Assembly (NCBI GenBank): GCA_032622095.1
Contig: CP136068.1
Span: forward strand, 13,745,729-13,809,728
Direction: 5' to 3'
Length of the DNA: 64,000 nucleotides
Origin: Siphonodentalium dalli
Taxonomy: Eukaryota > Mollusca > Scaphopoda > Gadilida > Siphonodentaliidae
Shown: positions 12,303-23,000 of the stretch, in pieces
Position numbering within the stretch: position 1 is the first letter of the stretch
How the letters are laid out: each line of letters starts with the position of its first letter
Notes under the pieces: generated by a model
Seen by the model: the letters and a program-made list of their open reading frames with translations, nothing else
What the model was told of the DNA's origin: nothing
Database searches by the model: none
Made by a program: the position numbers and the translations under genes

Positions 12303-12726
12303 GGGCCAAGCGATGGACAGTTTCACTCTTAATATGCTTCCTTCACAAGGACCATCAGGTCTATTTTACTGATATTTAGTATGAAGGGTTCTTTGGTGTC
12401 TGGGATTCAAATATATTCAGATGGAGTCACCAGGTTAAATAGGGTGGGACCAGGAACATAACTGTATGTCTCTATAGTAATTCATAAAATGTCTTCTCAA
12501 GAGAGGTTGGACTATTTAGCTTACATATAGGGGCCAAGCGAAGAACAGTTTCCCTCTTAATATGCTTCCCTGATAAGGACCATCAGGTCTATTTTACTGA
12601 TATTTAGTATGAAGGGTTTTTTGGTGTCTGGGATTCAAATTTATTCAGATGGGGCCACCAGGTTAAATAGGGTGGGACCAGGGACATAACTATATGTCTC
12701 TATAGTAATTCATAAAATGTCTTCTC
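12303..12726. repeat. Tandem duplication of ~228 bp
   Basis: GGGGCCAAGCGA starts both copies (about 12303 and 12531). They share CTCTTAATATGCTTCC, GGACCATCAGGTC and GGGATTCAAAT in order, with scattered differences. It lies in family B1 and represents diverged core monomers. Confidence 0.75.
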
Positions 12727-13205
12727 TAATGGACTATTTAGCTATTTTGTGTCTAATAAAATCACTGAATTACCAAATTCATTAAATCATCTACCTTGGA
12801 ACTACCTGACTGATTAATTTGACATACATGTATGGTGTTTTGGGTCCATGGATAGTTGGGCTTCAAACAAGTCTAAATGGTTTAATAAAAAGGTGCTTGT
12901 GAGATTGGAATTTCCAAACAATTGAGAAAGTTTGAGATGTCGGTTGTGTAATTCCAACCTAAGACTTGGGAGTCTGGAGGGGACTTGTTGAGCTGGAGGA
13001 GGGGGGGGGTGATCAGTAGTGTATAGTTGGTAATTTCAAGGTGGATATTCATCAATCTACATACATGAAGCCTCTCTAGCCACATATCCTGTTTAGATCT
13101 ACTTCTTTTAAAGTGAATATGAAAAGTTCTGACTGTCTCCAGAGTCCCAGTCTTATTAGTCTTTGCAGTCTGGTGAACGACCCCACAGTCACTGACTGTC
13201 TTGTT

Positions 13206-14566
13206 TCAATTCCCAGGCATATATTAAACTCTAATCGAAAGGGCTTCAGCGCTGTATCTTTCATCATGTCACTACAGTGTTGTTCGCCTTCCCAAATACT
13301 GATTCATCTATTCGCTCTATGATATACACATGAAACGGGGAATCCAGAGTCAAAAACTGGTCCAAATTTACATCTCCCAAGATTGTTTATGTTCTTTTCA
13401 CTTTTGAAAAACTGATTGTTTTTTTCACCCTAAAATGTTCGACTTAGAAAATTAATTTTCTCTCAGTCAAGTTAAACAGCTGTTCAATATATTTCTCTAT
13501 ATATATAATATGCGAAAAATTTATCACTTCTCTCCCCCATCCTCTTGAGTTCTTGTCTGCCCGGTGCAGCTGAGCCTACTCTGAGTGCGCCAATCCAACA
13601 CACCCTTACAGCAGGGGAGGGACATATCGCTTCATCCTGCTTTATCCAGTGTCGACAACCATTTCCACACTAAACGGGTCGATCTACATCAGTGTTCGCG
13701 TTGGACCGAAAATTCTTCTGGTCAAATGAAATTTTTAGTGGCCAAATAAAAAAAAATGTAATGGGGTGTTTTAGTTGTCATCGCTATTTTCGCCGAAATA
13801 AAACAACAGTTCTGTTGCTTCTTATCGTGAGGTGTTGAATACCTATTGTATTAATAACCTTTATGGTGTGAAGCCCGGTTAATTGTTGTTACAAGACGGG
13901 AGGCAGTTTACTACACATTATGTAACTAAAATGCCATCACTGGTACATCGAATTATAGGACAATGCATTTACGTATTTCATCTTACAGACCACCTGATCA
14001 ACAAAATATGATATAACCAGCGCATAGATTAAGGTTTTTGATGATTATAGTAATCGCCATTGTACAACCATCACCATTTAATCAACGCTCCCCTTACAAA
14101 AACAAAATAAATTTGGGTTGTCATGGTATGATGTATCTGAAGTACGAAAACCACATGCCCAAAACAGGCGATATTTCGTTGCCTAACTTCGTCGATCTAC
14201 ATGCTATCAGCGCTTTTTAGCTCACCTGAGACGATATAAATATTTTTTCATTTTAACCTTTGATTTTTTTTAGACACACCAAAACAACACCGAACCACTC
14301 CTTGCCATCCCCTGCATGCACTGTAGTCAGGTGCCTACCATTTAAATTATATTGACTACATGACTATATTATATTTGACATGCCCTATGAGTAAATAGCA
14401 CAGCACAGCTGTGGTCATTAAAAAGTAATTATCATCAGTTCTGTGAGACAAAAACAATGCCTGGTGTAGGCAGCACAATTGAAGTTTAATCCACTGCTCC
14501 ATTTGTTTGACAGCTATCTGATGTTTGTTTGACCCTGTTTACAAGTAGTGTTAACTCCTATCTTGG
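13206..14566. other. Non-coding sequence with one family B 5'-end fragment
   Basis: No credible exon. At 14214-14234 a solo copy of the family B terminus (TTTTTAGCTCACCTGAGACG) appears without the rest of the element. The remainder matches nothing else in the window. Confidence 0.5.
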
Positions 14567-16260
14567 TTTTTAGCTCACCTGAGACAAAGTCTCCGGTAGA
14601 GCTATAGTCATCACTCCTCGTGTGTCCATCCATCTAGCCGTCCATTTGTCGGTCCGTCCATCAAGAATCGTCTTCTTCTCCAGAACTATTAGACCGAATG
14701 GGTTCATATTTGATGTCGATGTCCCCTAGGTGACTCACATTCAGATTTGTTCAAATGAGGTCACCAGGTCAATTAGTTGCAAAACCAGGGCCATAACTCT
14801 ATTCCTCCATGGTAATTCTTAGAACGACTTCTTGTCTAGAACCATTTAGCCGATTTCAGCTTATATTTGGTATGGAGGGTCTTGGATGACTAGGGTTCAG
14901 ATTTGTTTAAATGGGGGTCACTGGGTCAAATAGGGGTAGAGCCAGGGACATAACTCCAATAAAATTCAGATTGAACTTCTTGATCAATTTAACATACAAA
15001 TCTTTAATGAAATCATGAAAACTTTTCCTTTCCATCTCCCCCCCCCCCCACATGACCCAGACCACCACTCTGCCCAACCAACAGCACCCCACCCCATCTC
15101 ATCTCCCAACTCATCTCTTCCACCAGCAGATTCAGTCAATTGTATTATCTCCAGACTCCAGAGAGAGAGAGAGAGAGAGAGTTAATAATACACAGTTATC
15201 AATTGAGATGTTATCTGGCAGATAGGTGTAAACAACTGCTTAGCTAGCACTCATGCCAGTGTGTGTCATTAAAATCAAATCAAAACAAATTGTTGTTCCA
15301 AAATTTGAATTTAGTGTGTCTGACATTTGCAGAATGAAGTCCCCAGAGGGTAAATTTAGTTATGCTATCCTGCGCAGCAGGCTAGCATCACCAAATACAC
15401 TATCCTGGGACCTCATTCTGCTTAGGCCACATCTTCTGGGAAGTATATAGGGTCTTAAATTGACATTTTTACTTACTTTTTTCCTTCTGTTCAGTTTCTT
15501 TATCCCCTAATTTGCAGAAGATAAAATGCATAATTGAGGTGCCAAATGGGTGCACATCACCAATTATAACTGGAGAACTTCAATCAGTTCCTATGTCTCC
15601 CATAGCCTAAACAGAATGAGGTCCCCAGAGGGTGAATTTGGTGATGCTAGCCTGACTTGCAGGATTGCGTCACTAAATTCAATCTTTGGGGACCTCATTC
15701 TGCAAATGTCAGACACTATGTTCAGGCTTGGCTGTTTGAATATTATTTTCTTAACCACCAGTATCCAGTTGAACTCATTATACCCTGATTTTGCAAAGAA
15801 AACTTGGGGGGTACATTGGATTGAATTTGTCTGTCACTCTGTCAGACTGTTCTCCCAAGCATCCGTCTCTCAGGATGTCTTTCCATCCGTCCATCAATTG
15901 TTTTCTTCTCCAGATACATATTTAAGCCTGAATTGGTTATATATTTTGGTGTGGAATCCACTGTGGATGTCCCCTAGGTGACTCAACAATTAGAAATGTT
16001 GTAGATATGATTTTTCAACCAGTAACAGTCCATATTTTCCTACTTTGGGTTAAACTGTAGGATTGAAAAGGTCACAAATTTTAACTTTATGGGGATGTCA
16101 GGTTGGAAATTTCCAAGTTCAACAGAGTTCAAGAGCTTGAAGTACTGGTAACAGTTGTAAAATTTCATTCTAAGAGGGATGTGCAAAAGAAATTTGTGTA
16201 CTTAGGACTATTGTCTGGTTGTCTTGTTTAAAAATGTATAAGGAGAGGTGAGAGGTTAAT
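14567..16260 (+). mobile_element. Pearl-like element, family B, copy B2
   Basis: Begins TTTTAGCTCACCTGAGAC and TATAGTCATCACTCC, then a diverged TCCG tract and core monomers (GAATGGGTTCATATTTG at about 14696). It is colinear with B3 (40445-41612), for example TTTGCAGAAGATAAAATGCA at about 15512 and 41038, and with B4 around 16030-16240 versus 46640-46850. It carries the fold-back palindromes at 15312-15722, a poly-C run near 15042 and a (GA)n tract near 15162. The 3' hairpin plus CTTGTT was not found, so it is probably truncated near 16260. Confidence 0.55.
15312..15722. repeat. Nested fold-back palindromes (AATGAGGTCCCC...GGGGACCTCATT)
   Basis: Two ~86-100-bp hairpins, 15332-15418 and about 15616-15712, each open with a GAATGAGGTCCCCAGAGGG-like arm and close with its reverse complement. 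Outer arms TGTCTGACATTTGCAGAATG (15317 on) and CATTCTGCAAATGTCAGACA (ending near 15716) enclose both. Related single palindromes occur at about 41158-41232 and 46109-46199, always within family B. Confidence 0.7.
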
Positions 16261-16449
16261 CTCCAGGGAAGATCACCATCAACAAATAATCCTTTGCTAG
16301 AAATGGTCGACTAGTTTCGAATTGTTATTATCCTTCATCAGGACCTGTGGGTGTGAGAAAAGTAGCTTGCTGACTCCGTTTATATAGCCCTTGGTGCGGC
16401 ATCCTTCCATGTGATTGGTTGAAACCTTTAAGGTCAAGGGGTTGTGAGT

Positions 16450-17095
16450 ATGGTTCACTATTGTGGTTCACTGAGTTGGGGAATAGTTGTGGTTCACTAA
16501 TATGGTTCACTCATGTTGGTTCCATTACTGTTCTCTGTGGTTCACTAATATGGTTCACTCATGTTGGTTCCATTTATGGTTCACTAATATGGTTCCCTCA
16601 TGTTGTTTCCATTTCTGGTACACTGTGGTTCACTAATATGGTTCACTGTGTGGTTTCCATATCTGGTTTACTCAGTGGTTCACTCCCTTATTGGTGGTGT
16701 TAAAAAATAATAGTATCTTAGCCTATTTTTTGTGGTTCACTGGGGCGTGGACTATTGTGGTTCACTCCTTAATTTGTTGTGGTTCACTAATTTTTGTGAG
16801 CTAGTTGGTTAATGTGGTTCATATATATGGTACAGTGGATTGTAAAACATAGTGGTTCACATCTGTGGTTCACTCCTATTTGCTAGAGATGTTTTGGATG
16901 TGTAGTATGGTTGTTCACATATGTGGTTCACTCAACTTCACTGGTGTGGTTCACCTGAATTGAAGGTGTTATGGTTCACCATGTTGCTTAGGATCTCTAA
17001 ATTAGTAGCCATGTTTGAGGTTCATTGAACTTTATTCTATGTTTAGTTCATTAGGTGGTTCACATTTGTGGTTCACTATGACGTCACAGTGGTTC
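16450..17095 (+). repeat. Irregular cluster of about 22 GGTTCAC motifs
   Basis: The word TGGTTCACT or a one-base variant occurs at least 22 times in 650 bp on the + strand, at irregular spacing (commonly 13-35 bp), with several ggttcc and ggttcat variants. It is not a clean tandem array: only short stretches such as GGTTCACTAATATGGTTCAC repeat as units. The 94-residue frame at 16419-16703 (GSLIWFTHVGSI repeats) is a by-product. GGTTCA resembles nuclear-receptor half-sites, but binding is speculation. Confidence 0.75.
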
Positions 17096-17107
17096 CTAAT
17101 GACGTCA
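17079..17107. promoter_or_regulatory. Pair of consensus CRE palindromes
   Basis: TGACGTCA occurs exactly at 17079-17086 and 17100-17107, 21 bp apart (two helical turns), separated by a GGTTCC variant of the adjacent motif cluster. TGACGTCA is the CREB/ATF consensus. No promoter or transcription start can be identified nearby, so function is only a possibility. Confidence 0.3.
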
Positions 17108-17266
17108 CATGTTGTTATGGTTATTTCTGGTGATGGGGCCATTTGTCATAGTGATTCATTTTTATGGTGTATTTTGGGAGATCGTTTCTCTGTGGCTATT
17201 TATGATTGTACATAGTTTTTAATCTGTAATGAGGAGTGGGCTAACTACTGACCTTGGTTCTTTTCT

Positions 17267-17337
17267 GGAATGGCAGGCATATAGACGGCTTCGATATGAA
17301 ACCGGGCTATATCGAAGCCAGCTATGTCTGCCATTCC
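17267..17337. other. 71-bp imperfect hairpin
   Basis: The arm GGAATGGCAGGCATATAGAC with GGCTTCGATAT pairs with ATATCGAAGCC and GCTATGTCTGCCATTCC, leaving a loop of about 10 nt. Length and bulges are like a small RNA precursor or a miniature inverted-repeat element. No second copy was seen in the window. Confidence 0.4.
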
Positions 17338-17859
17338 AACATGTACATGTAGTCATTATTGATACACAACGAAAAGGATGGGATAAACACATAGAAAATT
17401 GTAAACATGATCATTTCGTAATGCACGTGCATATAGCTTTATAAACAGTACCATACTGTTATGGTCCATCCAATTGTTTTAATCTGAACATGTACGTATT
17501 AATCAGAAATGTATACACTTTCTAGCTTGGCCGACAACACCACAGCTTATCTCACGCGCTCCGTCTCTAAATGTGCCCAACTTTTGCATTATTAACAACA
17601 TCAGTGGTATTCCGTAATATGGCCTATTGGCCGGGTGCTGGTTAACTGCTGTCGCTGGTTGTTTCAGGCATCAGTGGATGTAATTGTTACCACTGATAAT
17701 GAGCACAATGTATTCAATACCAGCACAGTTTTCAGCGATGTCATGGTTATAATATTTGTGAGTTCATTAGAATGAACATAGCGATTAATGTCAGTGGATT
17801 ATACTCTTTAAATGACTAAATATTTTGTTGTGTTTGTTTCGCCGTACCAAAATGTGCCA
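17338..17859. other. Non-coding sequence, nothing recognised
   Basis: No exon-like frame and no repeat match found. Confidence 0.5.
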
Positions 17860-18685
17860 TATATGCAGATGGAAGGTCGACCAATTTCAATCATATTTGG
17901 TATATGGGTCTGTTGCAAGAATATCTTGAACAAGTTCGAAAACCAGGTTTATCCAATCTTCTAAACAAGAGTTATGGGACTTACAATATATAGTTTGTCT
18001 ATTTTTAGCCATTTTGATCGTTCGCAACTGTTAGCATGATAACTCAAACAAACTTTGACCGATTTAATTAATATTTGGTTTGTGGGTCTGTTGCAATAAT
18101 ATCTCAAATGAATTCAAAAACCAGGTTTGTCCAATATTTCATACAAGACTTATGGGACTTAGTTTGTCTATTTGTAGCAATTTTTATCCTTTGCGACCGT
18201 TAATTCAAATAAAATTTGACAGATTTCAATGATACTCGGCATATGAGTCTAAGATGATTTTCGATGAAAAACATGGCCACTGGCAGCCATCTTGGATTTT
18301 ACTCTTTGCATCACTGAACCTTTAGCACACCCTACAGAGCATATATCTCATCTGATCATCGCCAAACTTCAAATGGATCCCCGGGGTGACCTCTAGATGG
18401 GTGCTTACCATTTTTTCCCCGAATTCTATTAAAAAACATGGCTGCCTGTGGCCATCTTGGATTTTACTCTTTGTATGACTAAATCCTTTAGCACAATTTA
18501 CAGGTCACATTTCCCTTCCAATTGTCACCTGAACCTTCATATGAATCTTCTGGATGATTTCTAAAAAACATGGCTGCCATCAGCCATTTTGGGTTTCAAA
18601 TGTGAATCCGTCAGCGCATCCTGCTATCCACATTTATTGGAGAATTGTTTTGAATCCTTACATGCTTGTTTAGGATCAGCACTAA
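17860..18685. repeat. Pearl-like core monomers (family C type), left part
   Basis: Diverged tandem monomers of roughly 130-160 bp marked by GCCATCTTGGATTTTACTCTTTG (about 18285, 18451), ATATTTGGTATATGGGTCTG and GAAAACCAGGTTT. The same monomers resume at 27256 after the 8.6-kb array, so this block was split by it. Related monomers occur in family C at 41616-43860. Confidence 0.65.
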
Positions 18686-19138
18686 AGGTTACACTGGTGT
18701 AAATAAGGTTCCGAGTGACATCTAGCGGATGCGGGAGGAATATATAGGAGAGAATAAAATAGACACTGGGCCCTGATTGGTCAATAGCCTTGTGTGCTTT
18801 TCACATAAAAAAATCATCACACCTCTTCCCTATGATTTCCCATAGGTAAAATAACCATTGGCACAGGAATTAACCCTTTGTAGTGAAGTTTGAATTTTTT
18901 GGTGTGGTCTAAAATATGACTGTATTTTTTTATGCGGTTCTGACACTAGTTACGAAAACATAAGATTTAAAGGCGAATTCCCTGCTAGACAGACATGATT
19001 TTTTTGTGTAAAAAGTTTCCCAAAATGTCAATTTTTCAGATTTAAAGAAAACTTTGGACCCAACATTTATATTGCCAACACTATACGCTAAAACGTTAGC
19101 ACTGAGGCCTATGGAAAACATTTACACCAGTGTAACCT
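18686..19138. mobile_element. MITE-like element M1 (first of seven)
   Basis: Ends AGGTTACACTGGTGTAAAT and its reverse complement form ~19-bp terminal inverted repeats. Each end is itself a near-palindrome (TTACAC-TG-GTGTAA). There is no transposase frame. M1 is followed by TAAA and preceded by TAAA; the whole array is also bordered by TAAA on both sides, a possible 4-bp target duplication, though weak evidence in AT-rich DNA. Superfamily not assigned. Confidence 0.65.
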
Positions 19139-20038
19139 AAAGGGAAAAAATAGCTTTTTATCATTTTTGATTCCTGGGAGTCACTTTAAAGCATTTTAAT
19201 GCATTTTACAGAGCCTGGTCTTTCAGTCCAATGAATATCTCATGCTCGATGTGGCTATTCTTGCTGCTGATGCCTTCTTTCACTTACATCAGCCAAAAAA
19301 ATAGTAAGATTTTTCATAAAAAATGCCAATTTTTCAAGGTATTTTCAAAAAAATTCAAGGTGGTAATAGTCACATGATAATGCAAATGACCCATAACATG
19401 GGCATGTCAACGACACATATATCAATTGTTATAAGAACCTAATTTAACAAGTATTTTGGATTTTATAGCCAGTGATATACAGATATATATCATAAAAGTG
19501 TGTCATTTCCACTGGTGGGTATGGTCATTTGAAGGTTAATAGCACTAAAACTTGGACACATTTAAGAAAATGCTTCAGCAATTCAAAGAGAGCATATCTT
19601 TATTCAACTAATTCAATATACACCCACATCCAGTTATCTTGGATCACCCTTGCAGACCTGAAAATGTCATATTTTATTCTTCAATGTGCTGATAAAGTCA
19701 TGCGCTTGATGCTCAGCTGATCAGATCTGGACTCAATGACCTCACATCACCAGAAGTTCTCTCATGGAAAGAATATTGAACAGTCTTCCATAGCTGATCC
19801 AAGTTTGCAACACCAGACCCCTAAAACTGAGTGAAAATGGGGCCTGAACATGACTGGTGGTGGAAAATTGTGCTTTTTTGATGAATAATTTGTTAAAGGG
19901 GGTGGGGTTAAATTGTGTGTGATAAATAAAGAACCACAGACGTGATATTGTTTTTGAACACATTTTTTCCATGGATGGGCAATTCTGAAGAAATGTAGGG
20001 AGTTACAATTATTCCGCGAAAAAGCGGGCTATCGCTTT
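19139..20038. repeat. 900-bp spacer S1 (first of six)
   Basis: Lies between M1 and M2 and is repeated five more times (20492, 21845, 23198, 24551 and 25903 are the other starts). It has no match elsewhere in the window and no recognisable coding content. It ends in an A/T-poor motif CCGCGAAAAAGCGGGC, itself a small hairpin (CCGC/GCGG), just before the next M. Confidence 0.8.
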
Positions 20039-23000
20039 AGGTTACACTGGTGTAAATAAGGTTCCGAGTGACATCTAGCGGATGCGGGAGGAATATATAG
20101 GAGAGAATAAAATAGACACTGGGCCCTGATTGGTCAATAGCCTTGTGTGCTTTTCACATAAAAAAATCATCACACCTCTTCCCTATGATTTCCCATAGGT
20201 AAAATAACCATTGGCACAGGAATTAACCCTTTGTAGTGAAGTTTGAATTTTTTGGTGTGGTCTAAAATATGACTGTATTTTTTTATGCGGTTCTGACACT
20301 AGTTACGAAAACATAAGATTTAAAGGCGAATTCCCTGCTAGACAGACATGATTTTTTTGTGTAAAAAGTTTCCCAAAATGTCAATTTTTCAGATTTAAAG
20401 AAAACTTTGGACCCAACATTTATATTGCCAACACTATACGCTAAAACGTTAGCACTGAGGCCTATGGAAAACATTTACACCAGTGTAACCTAAAGGGAAA
20501 AAATAGCTTTTTATCATTTTTGATTCCTGGGAGTCACTTTAAAGCATTTTAATGCATTTTACAGAGCCTGGTCTTTCAGTCCAATGAATATCTCATGCTC
20601 GATGTGGCTATTCTTGCTGCTGATGCCTTCTTTCACTTACATCAGCCAAAAAAATAGTAAGATTTTTCATAAAAAATGCCAATTTTTCAAGGTATTTTCA
20701 AAAAAATTCAAGGTGGTAATAGTCACATGATAATGCAAATGACCCATAACATGGGCATGTCAACGACACATATATCAATTGTTATAAGAACCTAATTTAA
20801 CAAGTATTTTGGATTTTATAGCCAGTGATATACAGATATATATCATAAAAGTGTGTCATTTCCACTGGTGGGTATGGTCATTTGAAGGTTAATAGCACTA
20901 AAACTTGGACACATTTAAGAAAATGCTTCAGCAATTCAAAGAGAGCATATCTTTATTCAACTAATTCAATATACACCCACATCCAGTTATCTTGGATCAC
21001 CCTTGCAGACCTGAAAATGTCATATTTTATTCTTCAATGTGCTGATAAAGTCATGCGCTTGATGCTCAGCTGATCAGATCTGGACTCAATGACCTCACAT
21101 CACCAGAAGTTCTCTCATGGAAAGAATATTGAACAGTCTTCCATAGCTGATCCAAGTTTGCAACACCAGACCCCTAAAACTGAGTGAAAATGGGGCCTGA
21201 ACATGACTGGTGGTGGAAAATTGTGCTTTTTTGATGAATAATTTGTTAAAGGGGGTGGGGTTAAATTGTGTGTGATAAATAAAGAACCACAGACGTGATA
21301 TTGTTTTTGAACACATTTTTTCCATGGATGGGCAATTCTGAAGAAATGTAGGGAGTTACAATTATTCCGCGAAAAAGCGGGCTATCGCTTTAGGTTACAC
21401 TGGTGTAAATAAGGTTCCGAGTGACATCTAGCGGATGCGGGAGGAATATATAGGAGAGAATAAAATAGACACTGGGCCCTGATTGGTCAATAGCCTTGTG
21501 TGCTTTTCACATAAAAAAATCATCACACCTCTTCCCTATGATTTCCCATAGGTAAAATAACCATTGGCACAGGAATTAACCCTTTGTAGTGAAGTTTGAA
21601 TTTTTTGGTGTGGTCTAAAATATGACTGTATTTTTTTATGCGGTTCTGACACTAGTTACGAAAACATAAGATTTAAAGGCGAATTCCCTGCTAGACAGAC
21701 ATGATTTTTTTGTGTAAAAAGTTTCCCAAAATGTCAATTTTTCAGATTTAAAGAAAACTTTGGACCCAACATTTATATTGCCAACACTATACGCTAAAAC
21801 GTTAGCACTGAGGCCTATGGAAAACATTTACACCAGTGTAACCTAAAGGGAAAAAATAGCTTTTTATCATTTTTGATTCCTGGGAGTCACTTTAAAGCAT
21901 TTTAATGCATTTTACAGAGCCTGGTCTTTCAGTCCAATGAATATCTCATGCTCGATGTGGCTATTCTTGCTGCTGATGCCTTCTTTCACTTACATCAGCC
22001 AAAAAAATAGTAAGATTTTTCATAAAAAATGCCAATTTTTCAAGGTATTTTCAAAAAAATTCAAGGTGGTAATAGTCACATGATAATGCAAATGACCCAT
22101 AACATGGGCATGTCAACGACACATATATCAATTGTTATAAGAACCTAATTTAACAAGTATTTTGGATTTTATAGCCAGTGATATACAGATATATATCATA
22201 AAAGTGTGTCATTTCCACTGGTGGGTATGGTCATTTGAAGGTTAATAGCACTAAAACTTGGACACATTTAAGAAAATGCTTCAGCAATTCAAAGAGAGCA
22301 TATCTTTATTCAACTAATTCAATATACACCCACATCCAGTTATCTTGGATCACCCTTGCAGACCTGAAAATGTCATATTTTATTCTTCAATGTGCTGATA
22401 AAGTCATGCGCTTGATGCTCAGCTGATCAGATCTGGACTCAATGACCTCACATCACCAGAAGTTCTCTCATGGAAAGAATATTGAACAGTCTTCCATAGC
22501 TGATCCAAGTTTGCAACACCAGACCCCTAAAACTGAGTGAAAATGGGGCCTGAACATGACTGGTGGTGGAAAATTATGCTTTTTTGATGAATAATTTGTT
22601 AAAGGGGGTGGGGTTAAATTGTGTGTGATAAATAAAGAACCACAGACGTGATATTGTTTTTGAACACATTTTTTCCATGGATGGGCAATTCTGAAGAAAT
22701 GTAGGGAGTTACAATTATTCCGCGAAAAAGCGGGCTATCGCTTTAGGTTACACTGGTGTAAATAAGGTTCCGAGTGACATCTAGCGGATGCGGGAGGAAT
22801 ATATAGGAGATAATAAAATAGACACTGGGCCCTGATTGGTCAATAGCCTTGTGTGCTTTTCACATAAAAAAATCATCACACCTCTTCCCTATGATTTCCC
22901 ATAGGTAAAATAACCATTGGCACAGGAATTAACCCTTTGTAGTGAAGTTTGAATTTTTTGGTGTGGTCTAAAATATGACTGTATTTTTTTATGCGGTTCT

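Larger units (their letters stand above)
10506..13205 (+). mobile_element. Pearl-like element, family B, copy B1 (with nested insertions)
   Basis: The 5' end is TTTTTAGCTCACCTGAGAC, with nested hairpins AGCTCACC/GGTGGAGCT and GAGAC/GTCTC, followed by TATAGTCATCACTCC and a (TCCG)n tract (10555-10595). Core monomers of about 155 bp follow, marked by AATGGGTTCATATTTGGT at 10618, 10773 and 10930. The 3' end is a short hairpin (ACAGTCACTGACTGT) and CTTGTT at 13205. The interior contains a different GC-rich tandem block (11101-11640) and a 228-bp duplication (12303-12726). No coding capacity. Confidence 0.6.
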
